From Bacteroidota bacterium (GTDB taxonomy: Bacteria; Bacteroidota; Bacteroidia; AKYH767-A; OLB10): DNA of 64,000 nt. The translations under genes and the position numbers were made by a program. Shown here piece after piece: positions 50,497-59,364 of the stretch; the first letter of the stretch is position 1; each line of letters begins with the position of its first letter. The notes below the pieces were generated by a model that saw only the letters and a list, made by a program, of their open reading frames with translations, made no database searches and was not told where the DNA came from. Location of the stretch: NCBI GenBank assembly GCA_016709725.1, contig JADJMG010000007.1, forward strand, positions 1 to 64,000. The letters are read 5' to 3'.

Positions 50497-52980
50497 TTAA
50501 GTGCTAGTGCCCTTTTTTCTTTTTTTACCGAAGATGGATTTGAAAGTAGCCTTGATGCCACTCTCTTTGTTATCTTCTTCGTAATAACCATAACCATATC
50601 CATAGCCATAACCATATCCATAAGAATATTCATATCCATAACCATAACTACGGTTGTTGGCTTTCATGGCATTTAGAATGATACACAGATTTTTTAATTT
50701 TCCTTCGTTGTAAAGTTTATTTACAAAGCTCAAATGATGTCGACGTGTTACTCCTTGACGTACAACATAAATATTGATATCTGTGTACTTTGATAATACC
50801 GTTGCATCCGTTATTAATCCAACAGGAGGTGTATCTAAAATGATGTTGTCATAGTTCGCTTTTAAATAAACGAAAAGATCATCCATGCGAGGTGATATAA
50901 TTAACTCGGATGGATTAGGTGGTTTTGGACCCGATAGAATAATATCAAGATTAGGAATTGATCCTGAATTTTGAATGACTTCCTTTTCTGTGTTTAAACC
51001 AATGAGGTAATTACTCAATCCGATTTCACTCACGAAATCAAAACCTACTGTAATTTTTGGCTTACGAAGGTCACATCCAACCAAAATGGTTCTTCTTCCC
51101 GACATCGCTAACATGACTGCTAAATTCAATGAGCAAAAACTTTTTCCTTCAGAACTGATGGAAGAAGTCACCATGATGATGTTCTGTTCTTTGTTTTGAT
51201 TGAAGTATTGTAAGTTCGTACGAATGGATCTGAAAGCTTCGGAAATATGAGAGTTTGGCTTTTCAGTTACTACTAAGTTTGCTTTTGAAGCGCTTAGTCC
51301 AATCATCCCTAACATCGGGATATTGGTTTGTCGCTCTAAATCGTAACGATCAACGATTTTATCGTTAAGTAAATCACGTGTGTAGATCAAGATTCCAGGA
51401 ATGAGTAATCCTAAGACAATAGCAATAGAATAACTTAAACTTTTTACTGGTTTCAAAGGTTTGAAAAATGTACGAGCTGTATCCACCACACGGTTATCTG
51501 CGGTAGTAGAAGCCAGGATGATGGCAGTTTCCGCACGTTTTTGTAATAAGTAGGAATAAAGAGTTTCTTTAATATTTGAACCACGCATTAAGGTTTGCAA
51601 TTCTCGTTGCGCTCCGGGTAATAATCGAAGTTTACCTTGCACCTGTCCTTTTTGCGACATCGCTTCATTCAATGAAGATCTCAATCCATTACTTAAACTC
51701 TTTATGTTTTCGATCAATGCAGCTTTTGTATTCTGGATTTCAATATTTAATCCTACAAGCAATGGGTTCTCTTGTTTTGCTAAAGATAATTGCGATTTCC
51801 TCTTATTCTCCAACTCGTTCATCTTTAAAATGAGATTGGTGAGCAATGGGTCATTTACTAAAATACTTCCGGGAGAGATGTTTCCCGATAATTCCTTTCC
51901 TTGACTAACATAACGCTGTAAATAATCAAGGAAGGATAATTGTACTTGGAGTTCTGAAATTTTTCCGTCGAAGTTTTTTACACTTTCTAAGTACGATGAG
52001 GCTTCCACACTTAAATCGGTGATTCCTTTCTTAACACGAAACTGTTCTACACTGGCTTCATTTACATCAATTTGTTGAGTTAATAATTCAACTTGCTCAT
52101 CAATAAACTGAAGGGTGTTAACAGCGTATTCGTTTTTAAACTCTATGCCTTTTGCAATATAAAATTCAAAAAGCTTATTAAGAAAATCTTCATTTTTAGC
52201 AGGAACGGGTCCTTGAATGGAAGCTTGTAAAATCGTGGACAGCTTACTCACTTTTTCAACTTTTAAAGCGGTTTGATAGATTACCGTTAAGTTTTCAATG
52301 GAGTTAAAGCGGATGATAATTTTTCGCTTTGTGTACTCTGGACGCGAATAGGCTTCGTCCTTAAATTTTTCCGTCTTTTCAATTTTAAATCGCCCAATCT
52401 TTGTATTTACATTTTTTCCGAAAAGATAATACCCGATTTGTGGACCACTGGGATGATTGTAACTGATTTTATATTTTTTAGCATCTAAAATTTCTACATT
52501 GAGTGAGGTACTAGGTGCCATCGAATACATGGTGTCCTCAACAAGTCGGATCGGCGAATCTTTGTAAATTTCTGAAGTCTTTATTTCACCTTTTAAAAAA
52601 TAGCTTTTATTGTATCCTAATTCTTCAAGTGTTTTGTAAATCATCTGTCGTGATCGGATAATTCCAATCTCCGTTTCAATGCCACCCTCGGTATTGAAAT
52701 TATTTAACTGCGAAAACAAGTCATTGCCTGTGTATTTTTGCTTGTCATCTTTTACCAACACGGTACAACTGGAAAAGTAAATAGGAGTAGAGTACCAATT
52801 ATAAAAGTAAGCAGTGATGATTCCTAACGTTAAAGTATATACGTATAAATACCAATGACGAAGAAAAAATTTATTGAAAAGGAATTTTAAATTAACTTGA
52901 GATTGCGGCTCACTAGCACCAATAGCTTGTTGCTGGTTAGGATACGAAAATGGCTGCGGCTGCTGTTTGTTGTCACTCAT
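50497..52980 (-). CDS. Polysaccharide biosynthesis tyrosine autokinase (Wzc-like)
   Basis: An 827-residue bacterial tyrosine kinase and co-polymerase. The N-terminal Wzz domain starts after about residue 30 and includes HWYLYVYTLTLGIITAYFYN, the first membrane helix. A long periplasmic helical stretch follows, and a second helix is IAIVLGLLIPGILIYTRDL near residue 520. The kinase has Walker A VTSSISSEGKSFCSLN near 603, Walker A' LVGCDLRKPKI near 632 and Walker B ILDTPPVGLI near 712. The tail (about 775-800) is an unusually long run of Tyr-Gly repeats ending YYEED, the autophosphorylation cluster. It controls chain length together with the Wza-like protein 22 bases upstream. Confidence 0.93.
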   Translation of the reverse strand: MSDNKQQPQPFSYPNQQQAIGASEPQSQVNLKFLFNKFFLRHWYLYVYTLTLGIITAYFYNWYSTPIYFSSCTVLVKDDKQKYTGNDLFSQLNNFNTEGGIETEIGIIRSRQMIYKTLEELGYNKSYFLKGEIKTSEIYKDSPIRLVEDTMYSMAPSTSLNVEILDAKKYKISYNHPSGPQIGYYLFGKNVNTKIGRFKIEKTEKFKDEAYSRPEYTKRKIIIRFNSIENLTVIYQTALKVEKVSKLSTILQASIQGPVPAKNEDFLNKLFEFYIAKGIEFKNEYAVNTLQFIDEQVELLTQQIDVNEASVEQFRVKKGITDLSVEASSYLESVKNFDGKISELQVQLSFLDYLQRYVSQGKELSGNISPGSILVNDPLLTNLILKMNELENKRKSQLSLAKQENPLLVGLNIEIQNTKAALIENIKSLSNGLRSSLNEAMSQKGQVQGKLRLLPGAQRELQTLMRGSNIKETLYSYLLQKRAETAIILASTTADNRVVDTARTFFKPLKPVKSLSYSIAIVLGLLIPGILIYTRDLLNDKIVDRYDLERQTNIPMLGMIGLSASKANLVVTEKPNSHISEAFRSIRTNLQYFNQNKEQNIIMVTSSISSEGKSFCSLNLAVMLAMSGRRTILVGCDLRKPKITVGFDFVSEIGLSNYLIGLNTEKEVIQNSGSIPNLDIILSGPKPPNPSELIISPRMDDLFVYLKANYDNIILDTPPVGLITDATVLSKYTDINIYVVRQGVTRRHHLSFVNKLYNEGKLKNLCIILNAMKANNRSYGYGYEYSYGYGYGYGYGYGYYEEDNKESGIKATFKSIFGKKRKKGTST

Positions 52981-53002
52981 ATTGATTATTCGTCTAGGTA
53001 AA

Positions 53003-53821
53003 TTAGTTAATGATTCGCGCTACAACTACGGCGATCAAGGTTAAGCTGCTCATTACAATGGGAAGTACTCTGTAAAAATTATCACTTTGGGCTACTCTGC
53101 CTTTCACAGGTGAAATGTAGAGAATGTCGCCAGAACGTAAATAATAATAGGGTGCTTCGAATAATTCACGGGTCGTAATATCTACTTCGGTGTATTTTTT
53201 TTCTCCGTTTTCATCTCGGATGATCGTAATATTCTTTCGGTCAGCAAAAATATTTAAATCTCCTGCTAGCCCTAATGCCTCTGGAATAGTAATTTTTTCG
53301 TTGGTAACACTATAAACGCCTGGACGATTTACTTCCCCAAGTATGGTTACTCTGAAATTTTCAATGTAAATTCTTACCGATGGATATTGGAGATATTTTT
53401 CAAGTCGAGCTGTTAAAGTGTCCTTCGCAACAGATGTGCTTAAACCCGTCACCTTAACTTTTCCAATTAAGGGTAATTCAATCATTCCTTGTGCATCCAC
53501 TAAGTATCCAATATCCGTTCGAGTGGAAAATGAACTGTTGGTAGTTTGTTCGTTTCGCTCACCGGGGGCAATTGAATTAAAGAAACTACTTGCTTCTGGA
53601 CTTAAACTGGAAACATAAATACTGAGAATATCACTTACTTGAATTATATTTTCAAAATTCGGAATCTCCTTATTGCGGTCTAAATTGAAGTTTGGATAAA
53701 CTACTTTTTTATCTTGATTCTGTTTTTGAACTTTTTGAAAGTAAGCCACGTCGTTAACACTTCGACAAGAAAATAAACTCAAGACAGTAAGGGAAATAAA
53801 TGTTAGTTTTAATGATCTCAT
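53003..53821 (-). CDS. Polysaccharide export lipoprotein (Wza-like)
   Basis: A 272-residue outer-membrane export protein. Start ATG at 53821 gives MRSLKLTFISLTVLSLFSC, a lipoprotein signal with the Cys at position 19. The Poly_export domain has IIQVSDILSIYVSSLSPEAS and GYLVDAQGMIELPLIGKVKV. An SLBB domain follows: VTILGEVNRPGVYSVTNEKI, then GLAGDLNIFADRKNITIIRD. A C-terminal membrane helix is VLPIVMSSLTLIAVVVARII. It is shorter than E. coli Wza, as is common in this phylum. A longer GTG-started form (53827) overlaps the -7-like box, so the ATG was preferred. It is the first gene of the locus. Confidence 0.9.
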   Translation of the reverse strand: MRSLKLTFISLTVLSLFSCRSVNDVAYFQKVQKQNQDKKVVYPNFNLDRNKEIPNFENIIQVSDILSIYVSSLSPEASSFFNSIAPGERNEQTTNSSFSTRTDIGYLVDAQGMIELPLIGKVKVTGLSTSVAKDTLTARLEKYLQYPSVRIYIENFRVTILGEVNRPGVYSVTNEKITIPEALGLAGDLNIFADRKNITIIRDENGEKKYTEVDITTRELFEAPYYYLRSGDILYISPVKGRVAQSDNFYRVLPIVMSSLTLIAVVVARIIN

Positions 53822-53826
53822 GGCCA

Positions 53827-53834
53827 CAAATATA
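53827..53834 (-). promoter_or_regulatory. Putative -7 box of the polysaccharide locus
   Basis: TATATTTG on the minus strand fits TAnnTTTG. It ends five bases before the ATG at 53821, again giving a near-leaderless arrangement. Confidence 0.42.
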
Positions 53835-53953
53835 AGTATATCACTTTGTTTAAGGAGTTTGTCGATAGGTTTAGCTTCTTGTTTACGACTAGGCTCTTAT
53901 CTTGTTACATAGTATCCCTCATATTTAATGACTTGATAGAACTTTTATTGAGT

Positions 53954-53961
53954 TAATTTTG
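53954..53961 (+). promoter_or_regulatory. Possible -7 box of paaABCD
   Basis: TAATTTTG fits TAnnTTTG, 86 bases before the ATG of paaA. The leader would be longer than for other genes here, so this is a weak assignment. Confidence 0.3.
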
Positions 53962-54047
53962 TTGTTTTCATGGATGGGCGCTGATGAATCTCATTTGCCA
54001 GCCTTCTCAGATTGTCATAATTTCACACCATAAAACTAGGAAGACGC

Positions 54048-54998
54048 ATGAATACCCCCCAAATTCAGGAAGATGAACAAACGCATATTGATGCTTTCAA
54101 TTCGCGTATTTCTGCCGGTCAGACCATTGAACCAAAGGATTGGATGCCCCAAAAGTACCGAAAGCAATTGTTGAGAATGATGTCGCAACATGCACATTCA
54201 GAGGTTGTTGGAATGTTACCTGAAGGAAATTGGTTAACCCGTGCCCCAAGTTTAATGCGAAAAGCAGTGCTTTTGGCAAAGATCCAAGATGAAGCCGGAC
54301 ATGGACTTTATATTTATTCTGGTGCCGAAACTTTAGGTACCGATCGAGCCGAAATGATCGACCAATTGTTGACTGGGAAAGCGAAATATGCCAGTATTTT
54401 TAATTATCCAACTTTAAATTGGGCCGATATGGGCGCTGTGGGTTGGTTGGTAGATGGAGCTGCGATTGTAAATCAAACAGCTTTAGCAAAGTGTTCTTAT
54501 GGACCATATTCTCGCGCCATGATTCGAATTTGTAAAGAAGAAAATTTTCATAGTAAGCAAGGATATCAAATTATGGCGCATATGATGAGAGGTACAAAAG
54601 AACAACAAGAAATGGCGCAAGACGCAGTAAATCGTTTTTGGTGGCCTGTTTTAATGATGTTTGGTCCTTCAGATTCTGATTCACCAAATTCCGATGATTT
54701 GATGAAATGGAAAGTGAAATTGTATTCGAACGACGATTTACGTCAACGTTTTATTGATCGAACAGTTCCGCAAGCTGAAGCCATCGGAATAAAGATTCCC
54801 GACGATAAATTAAAATGGAATCCGACAACACGTCACTATGAGTTTGGCGAAATTAATTTCGATGAATTGAAAAGTGTGATCACTGGAAATGGCCCCTGTA
54901 ATAAGTTGCGCATGAAACAGCGAAACGATGCCCATAAAAATGGTGCATGGGTGAGAGAAGCTGCCGTAGCTTACGCTGAAAAAAAAGCAAAAGCTTAG
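54048..54998 (+). CDS. paaA: Phenylacetyl-CoA epoxidase subunit A (PaaA)
   Basis: Catalytic di-iron subunit of the PaaABCE monooxygenase, which forms the ring 1,2-epoxide of phenylacetyl-CoA. At 316 residues it matches the family. Iron-ligand motifs are visible: KIQDEAGHGLYIYSGAETLG (D-E-x-x-H near residues 81-85) and KEENFHSKQGYQIMAHMMRG near 162-180. ANQ-like spacing is conserved in KYASIFNYPTLNWADMGAVG. The C-terminal GPCNKLRMKQRNDAHKNGAW is typical. It is the first gene of paaABCD. paaE, the reductase, is not found nearby. Confidence 0.94.
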   Translation: MNTPQIQEDEQTHIDAFNSRISAGQTIEPKDWMPQKYRKQLLRMMSQHAHSEVVGMLPEGNWLTRAPSLMRKAVLLAKIQDEAGHGLYIYSGAETLGTDRAEMIDQLLTGKAKYASIFNYPTLNWADMGAVGWLVDGAAIVNQTALAKCSYGPYSRAMIRICKEENFHSKQGYQIMAHMMRGTKEQQEMAQDAVNRFWWPVLMMFGPSDSDSPNSDDLMKWKVKLYSNDDLRQRFIDRTVPQAEAIGIKIPDDKLKWNPTTRHYEFGEINFDELKSVITGNGPCNKLRMKQRNDAHKNGAWVREAAVAYAEKKAKA

Positions 54999-55045
54999 TT
55001 TGATTTTATTAAAATTAAAGAATAGAATACTCAAGATTAAAAGTT

Positions 55046-55336
55046 ATGTCAACAAAAGAAAATTGGCCCGCTTGGGAAGTTTTTACTCAACAAAAGAATG
55101 GTGCTCCGCATGAGCACGCAGGAAATGTGCATGCACCCGATGCGGAAATGGCCTTGCTCAATGCGCGTGATGTGTACGGGCGCCGACAAGAAGCCATCAA
55201 TATTTGGGTGGTACCAAGTGTCGCTATAACGGCATCCACCCCCGAAGATATGGGCCCATTCTTCGATCCAGGAAATGATAAAATGTATCGCTGGCCAAAT
55301 TATTATAAAACGCCGGAAGGCATCAAACAAATTTAA
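55046..55336 (+). CDS. paaB: Phenylacetyl-CoA epoxidase subunit B (PaaB)
   Basis: A 96-residue small subunit that bridges the PaaA-PaaC heterodimers in the epoxidase complex. It reads WPAWEVFTQQKNGAPHEHAG and then VHAPDAEMALLNARDVYGRR, the conserved core, with IWVVPSVAITAS after it. It starts 47 bases after paaA and its stop codon overlaps the paaC start (TAATG), so paaC is probably translated by coupling. The size and order are standard. Confidence 0.94.
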   Translation: MSTKENWPAWEVFTQQKNGAPHEHAGNVHAPDAEMALLNARDVYGRRQEAINIWVVPSVAITASTPEDMGPFFDPGNDKMYRWPNYYKTPEGIKQI

Positions 55337-56097
55337 TGGAGACGAATATCGCCTTGTATAAATATTGTGTGCGTATAGCAGATACCAGTTTAATTCTGGC
55401 GCAGCGTATGTGCGAATGGTGCGGACACGGACCTGTATTGGAAGAAGATATAGCAATGAGTAATATGGGCCTCGATTTGATTGGTCAATCAAGAGGATTT
55501 TATTCTTATGCTGCCAAATTAGAGGGAAAAGGTCGTACCGAAGATGATATTGCCTATTTCCGAAATGAACGTGAATTTTTAAATCGTTGCTTGGTTGAAC
55601 AACCGAATACTGATTTTGCATATACCATGATGCGTTCTTTTTTACATGGATGTTTGGCATACTTGCAATTCAGAACACTTGTAAAAAGTAAAGATGAAAC
55701 CATTGCCGGACTTTCTGAAAAAGCATTGAAGGAAATGACGTATCATGTTCGACATGCTAGCGAATGGATCGTTCGTATGGGTGATGGTACCGATGTAAGC
55801 CATGAAAAAGTGAAAGAGGCATTGGGAAATCTATGGCAGTTTACCGATGAGTTATTCGAGATGGATGAGGTAGATCAAACATTAATTAAAAGTGGAATCG
55901 CTTGTGATCTTTCCTTGTTGCGTGCAGAGTGGGATCAAATGGTGAATGAAGTATTGGCTAAAGCAAAATTAGAACGTCCTGCTGCTGGTGGTTACCAAAG
56001 TAAGGGTGGATTTAATGGCACACATACCGAACACCTCGGACATTTATTATCTGAAATGCAATATTTGCCACGCGCTTATCCCGATGCCATTTGGTAA
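55336..56097 (+). CDS. paaC: Phenylacetyl-CoA epoxidase subunit C (PaaC)
   Basis: A 253-residue structural partner of PaaA with the same ferritin-like fold but without the full set of iron ligands. Family segments are ILAQRMCEWCGHGPVLEEDI, LDLIGQSRGFYSYAAKLEGK and LKEMTYHVRHASEWIVRMGD. GTHTEHLGHLLSEMQYLPRA near the C-terminus is the typical end. It helps form the substrate channel. The stop is one base before the ATG of paaD. Confidence 0.94.
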   Translation: METNIALYKYCVRIADTSLILAQRMCEWCGHGPVLEEDIAMSNMGLDLIGQSRGFYSYAAKLEGKGRTEDDIAYFRNEREFLNRCLVEQPNTDFAYTMMRSFLHGCLAYLQFRTLVKSKDETIAGLSEKALKEMTYHVRHASEWIVRMGDGTDVSHEKVKEALGNLWQFTDELFEMDEVDQTLIKSGIACDLSLLRAEWDQMVNEVLAKAKLERPAAGGYQSKGGFNGTHTEHLGHLLSEMQYLPRAYPDAIW

Positions 56098-56098
56098 G

Positions 56099-56608
56099 AT
56101 GGGTGCATCTACTCCAATAACTACTGATGCTATTTGGAATTTACTAAAACAAATTCCCGATCCCGAAGTACCTGCAATCAACATTGTTGAATTAGGCGTG
56201 GTAAGAGATGTGATTTTTTCGGAAGATGGAAGTGGAGTAGAAGTAGTGATGACACCTACCTATAGTGGTTGTCCTGCGATGAAGGTGATGGAAGATGATG
56301 TGAAAGAAAAGCTAAGTGCAGAAGGCTTGGAAGTAAAAATAAAAATCATCTACAAGCCCGCCTGGACAACAGACTGGATGTCCGAAGAAACCAAGGCCAA
56401 ATTGAAAGCCTACGGAATTTCTCCGCCACCCAAACTAACCTTCGAACATTTACATCCATTATCCACTGTAAAAAATGCAGAAGTAATGTGTCCTTTTTGC
56501 GATTCAATCAATACAACCCTAACGAGTCAATTCGGTTCCACCGCTTGCAAAGCCTTGCATTTTTGTGATAGCTGCCATCAACCTTTTGAGTTGTTTAAGT
56601 GCCATTGA
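56099..56608 (+). CDS. paaD: PaaD, MIP18-family maturation factor
   Basis: A 169-residue MIP18/DUF59 protein thought to help assemble metal or Fe-S centres of the epoxidase system. The MIP18 core is PDPEVPAINIVELGVVRDVI and VVMTPTYSGCPAMKVMEDDV with its conserved cysteine. The C-terminal zinc ribbon has MCPFCDS and FCDSCHQPFELFKC. The frame stays open far upstream into paaC, but the ATG at 56099, one base after the paaC stop, gives the family N-terminus. It is the last gene of this transcript before the strand switch. Confidence 0.92.
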   Translation: MGASTPITTDAIWNLLKQIPDPEVPAINIVELGVVRDVIFSEDGSGVEVVMTPTYSGCPAMKVMEDDVKEKLSAEGLEVKIKIIYKPAWTTDWMSEETKAKLKAYGISPPPKLTFEHLHPLSTVKNAEVMCPFCDSINTTLTSQFGSTACKALHFCDSCHQPFELFKCH

Positions 56609-56803
56609 TAGCGATGCATTCTTTGCTTCCAAATAGCTATCAGCACTGCTTCCTCTACTAGAAAATTCATTGTTCCTAAAACTATTCGTCCTGATAGCCT
56701 TCGGAACTGTGCCATTGCGACAGTTTTCACAACAGAAAAACTTTGCGGCTTAGCGCCTTTGCGAGAAAATTGATGTTTCTTATCTGTACGAGAAAATTTT
56801 CTA
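56609..56803. repeat. Intergenic with a repeat fragment
   Basis: At about 56738-56772 the sequence GCGGCTTAGCGCCTTTGCGAG is the reverse complement of the CTCGCAAAGGCGCTAAGCC module of the array at 12290-13620. A small hairpin, AACTGT...ACAGTT, lies at about 56708-56728. No gene is supported. Confidence 0.6.
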
Positions 56804-57400
56804 TCAAAATTTCAAAACCTTTCCCGTAATCTTCTTCCCATTCTCATAAAAAATGCTCACGAAGAAAATAGATCCTTTTAGATCAAAATTCGATAACGAA
56901 TAAAAATTACTACTCGTTTCTTCTTCTAACAAAAATTTACCATCGATACTGCTCAATTGAATTCGAACTTTCTCGCGTTTGTCATTTGGAAATCGTACCG
57001 TACAATCTTCGCAGGGCTTGGGAGTAATTAATAATTCATTACTCTTGTAATATTGAAAGAAAACAGATTTTGGATCCGAAACAATTCCCAAATTTCCAAC
57101 TTCTAATCTATAATAATTAATAGTGTTTTTTACTGGGAAATCATCCACCCAAACATAACTTTCATCGGCACCCGGACTCCCACAAACACCTGGAAATTCA
57201 TAAATCATTATAAAGTTAATGCTATCGGTCGATCGTTGCACTTGTAAGCCGCTGCATTGAATGCCACCATTTATTGTCAAGAAAACAACTACTTTATTAT
57301 TCTCTTGCTGTACATTGAAAAAACTAAAAATACTATCCTGCTGAGCAAATCCGAAGTGGAAGCTCAAAACAAAGAGGAAAAGTAGTTTAATTTTTTTCAA
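56804..57400 (-). CDS. Secreted hypothetical protein with T9SS-like C-terminus
   Basis: A 198-residue exported protein. The signal peptide is MKKIKLLFLFVLSFHFGFAQ. A fibronectin-like strand region (VFLTINGGIQCSGLQVQRST, then YYRLEV) is typical of the T9SS cargo group in which such segments precede sorting domains. The C-terminal part (ELLITPKPCEDCTVRF, QLSSIDGKFLLEEE, ending GKKITGKVLKF) resembles a diverged type A sorting domain. It overlaps the PH-domain gene by 14 bases and is probably cotranscribed with it. The function is unknown. Confidence 0.75.
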   Translation of the reverse strand: MKKIKLLFLFVLSFHFGFAQQDSIFSFFNVQQENNKVVVFLTINGGIQCSGLQVQRSTDSINFIMIYEFPGVCGSPGADESYVWVDDFPVKNTINYYRLEVGNLGIVSDPKSVFFQYYKSNELLITPKPCEDCTVRFPNDKREKVRIQLSSIDGKFLLEEETSSNFYSLSNFDLKGSIFFVSIFYENGKKITGKVLKF

Positions 57401-57932
57401 GATTTATTATTTCTGCGTCGATTGTATAATTAAGTTTTTCAATTGATTTTAAAGTGGAAGCAATACTAGCAAGCGAATCGTTCTCTTCATTTCCATGCCT
57501 GCGATTTACGATGTCTAATCTTCTTTCTAATACTTTGTCTCTAAAAATCTCGGAATTGTAAATACCAATTAATGACATTTCATTTCCACTGTGTTGCGAT
57601 TGTCCCGCCGTTTCCACTTTGATCATGGTTAAGTTAAAGGCACGAAGCAACGGACCTTCAACGAAAGTCATGTCCTGAATATTTTCCAATGGTATGGTTT
57701 TTTCTACTTGTATCAGTATTCCTTTTCTGAATCGGAGGTTTTTTTCTGTTAATTCACAGCTTAACTTTTCAAAATAATGCTTGCTGTACCATTGTCCAAC
57801 ACCTAAAAACCAAAGAATTGCAAGCGGAATTCCAATGACGGAAATTATCATAATCAGTCCTACATAAAATAAAATATAAGTCTTAATGATGGGATTAAAT
57901 TGAGCCGTGATGGTATTTCCAGATACGAGCAT
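57387..57932 (-). CDS. PH-domain (bPH2) membrane protein
   Basis: A 181-residue protein of the bacterial PH-2 (YdbS/DUF304) type. Two membrane helices lie in residues 18-48 (TYILFYVGLIMIISVIGIPL, AILWFLGVGQW). The bPH2 strand region is YFEKLSCELTEKNLRFRKGI, then IPLENIQDMTFVEGPLLRAF. The last 30 residues are charged and helical. These proteins are thought to bind membrane components; no specific role is known. It is the upstream partner of the secreted gene. Confidence 0.82.
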   Translation of the reverse strand: MLVSGNTITAQFNPIIKTYILFYVGLIMIISVIGIPLAILWFLGVGQWYSKHYFEKLSCELTEKNLRFRKGILIQVEKTIPLENIQDMTFVEGPLLRAFNLTMIKVETAGQSQHSGNEMSLIGIYNSEIFRDKVLERRLDIVNRRHGNEENDSLASIASTLKSIEKLNYTIDAEIINLEKN

Positions 57933-58009
57933 ATAGAATTTATTGATTAATCAAATTTACGAAATACAGAGTGAATAGTATTATTTTTTCAAGCCCTCCT
58001 TTCATCAAT

Positions 58010-58046
58010 CACAAAAAAAGAGGCTATTCTTTTGAAATAGCCTCTT
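58010..58046 (-). terminator. Terminator of icd
   Basis: AAGAGGCTATT (58018-58028) pairs with AATAGCCTCTT (58036-58046). On the minus strand a seven-T run follows the stem. It lies 17 bases after the icd stop. Confidence 0.88.
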
Positions 58047-58062
58047 CATGCAATTAAATATT

Positions 58063-59135
58063 TTACATATTGGTGATAATCTCATCACCAAACTCAGAAC
58101 ACTTCAATTTAGTAGCTCCTTTCATCTGACGTTCGAAATCATAAGTAACACGCTTTTTGCGAATGCTTCTTTCAAGTCCTTTTACAATCAATTTAGCTGC
58201 GCGATCCCAACCCATATACTCTAACATCATCACTCCAGATAAAATCACCGAACTCGGATTCACCATGTCTTTACCGGCATATTTAGGTGCCGTACCATGT
58301 GTTGCTTCAAAGATAGCATGGCCAGAAAGGTAATTGATATTCGCCCCTGGAGCAATACCAATTCCACCCACTTGTGCAGCTAATGCGTCTGAAACATAAT
58401 CTCCATTTAAATTGAGTGTAGCAATAACATCATATTCAGACGGTATTTACCTTCAGTAAATTTCATGATGTTCCCTTTGTGAACCAAGGTTAACGATTGG
58501 TGTTTGTATTTAAAACAGTGATTCAATGCAGCACGAACTAAACGCTCGGTACCTTCTTTCGATACAGGCTTAATTCCAATAGAAGATGATGCTAGGAAAC
58601 GAATATTTTTTGCACCCATCTCATTTGTCAAAAATGAAATCACACGCTCAACTTCCGGTGTGCCCGATAAATATTCTATTCCTGCATAAATATCTTCTGT
58701 GTTCTCTCTGAAAATAGTCATGTTCACTAAGCCTGGCTCTTTCACTGGACTCGGAACACCTTTGAACCAACGTACAGGACGAATGCAAGCATATAAATCG
58801 AGTTGTTGACGCAAGGCCACATTCAATGAACGAATTCCTCCTCCAACAGGAGTAGTCAACGGACCTTTAATGGCAACTTTGTATTCGTTGATGATTTCCA
58901 ACGTTTCGTTAGGAAGCCAGTTTCCAGTTTTGTTAAATGCTTTTTCACCAGCCAAAACTTCCTTCCAAATAATTTTTCTTTTCCCTTTAAATGCTTTTTC
59001 TACTGCCGCATCTAAAACTCTAACAGAAGCTGCCCAAATATCAGCGCCAATGCCATCTCCTTCAATAAAAGGGATAATTGGATCTGTTGGAACTTTAAGC
59101 TTGCCGTTTTTAATGGTAATTTTTGAACCTGTCAT
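58063..59135 (-). pseudogene. icd: Isocitrate dehydrogenase (interrupted, segment missing)
   Basis: NAD(P)-dependent isocitrate dehydrogenase of the TCA cycle. The N-terminal frame begins MTGSKITIKNGKLKVPTDPI with the ATG at 59135, after a longer unlikely extension. Family segments: FIEGDGIGADIW, TPVGGGIRSLNVALRQQLDL, NMTIFRENTEDIYAGIEYLS and VHKGNIMKFTEG. The second frame continues EYDVIATLNLNGDYVSDALA and GGIGIAPGANINY. Between FTEG and EYDVIA about 60 residues present in E. coli Icd are absent, including one of three metal-binding aspartates as I remember that enzyme. The merged length is 357 codons against a usual 415 or so. A real loss of a TCA enzyme seems unlikely, so an assembly defect is suspected. 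Confidence 0.87.
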
Positions 59136-59336
59136 AATTGATATTGAATGATTAAGATTGAATTTAATAATGAAAACATTGAATCTAAGTCTGCGAAGGT
59201 AATAAGCGTAGGGCGCAATCCAAAGTAAAACAGGAATTGGGTTCGGTAGTGTTATCGACACCCTAACTAACTGTCTTTCTTGATAATCAGCGAAATGTAT
59301 TGAAATTTATTGCCCTCAGAACCCATTTTGATTCAC

Positions 59337-59344
59337 TACTTTTG
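59337..59344 (+). promoter_or_regulatory. Putative -7 box of paaG
   Basis: TACTTTTG fits TAnnTTTG and ends 20 bases before the ATG at 59365. Confidence 0.48.
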
Positions 59345-59364
59345 CCAAAATTAACATTGGAATA

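Noticed and set aside
55049..55660. 203-codon minus-strand ORF
   Set aside because: It is a shadow opposite paaB and paaC, which have strong family matches.
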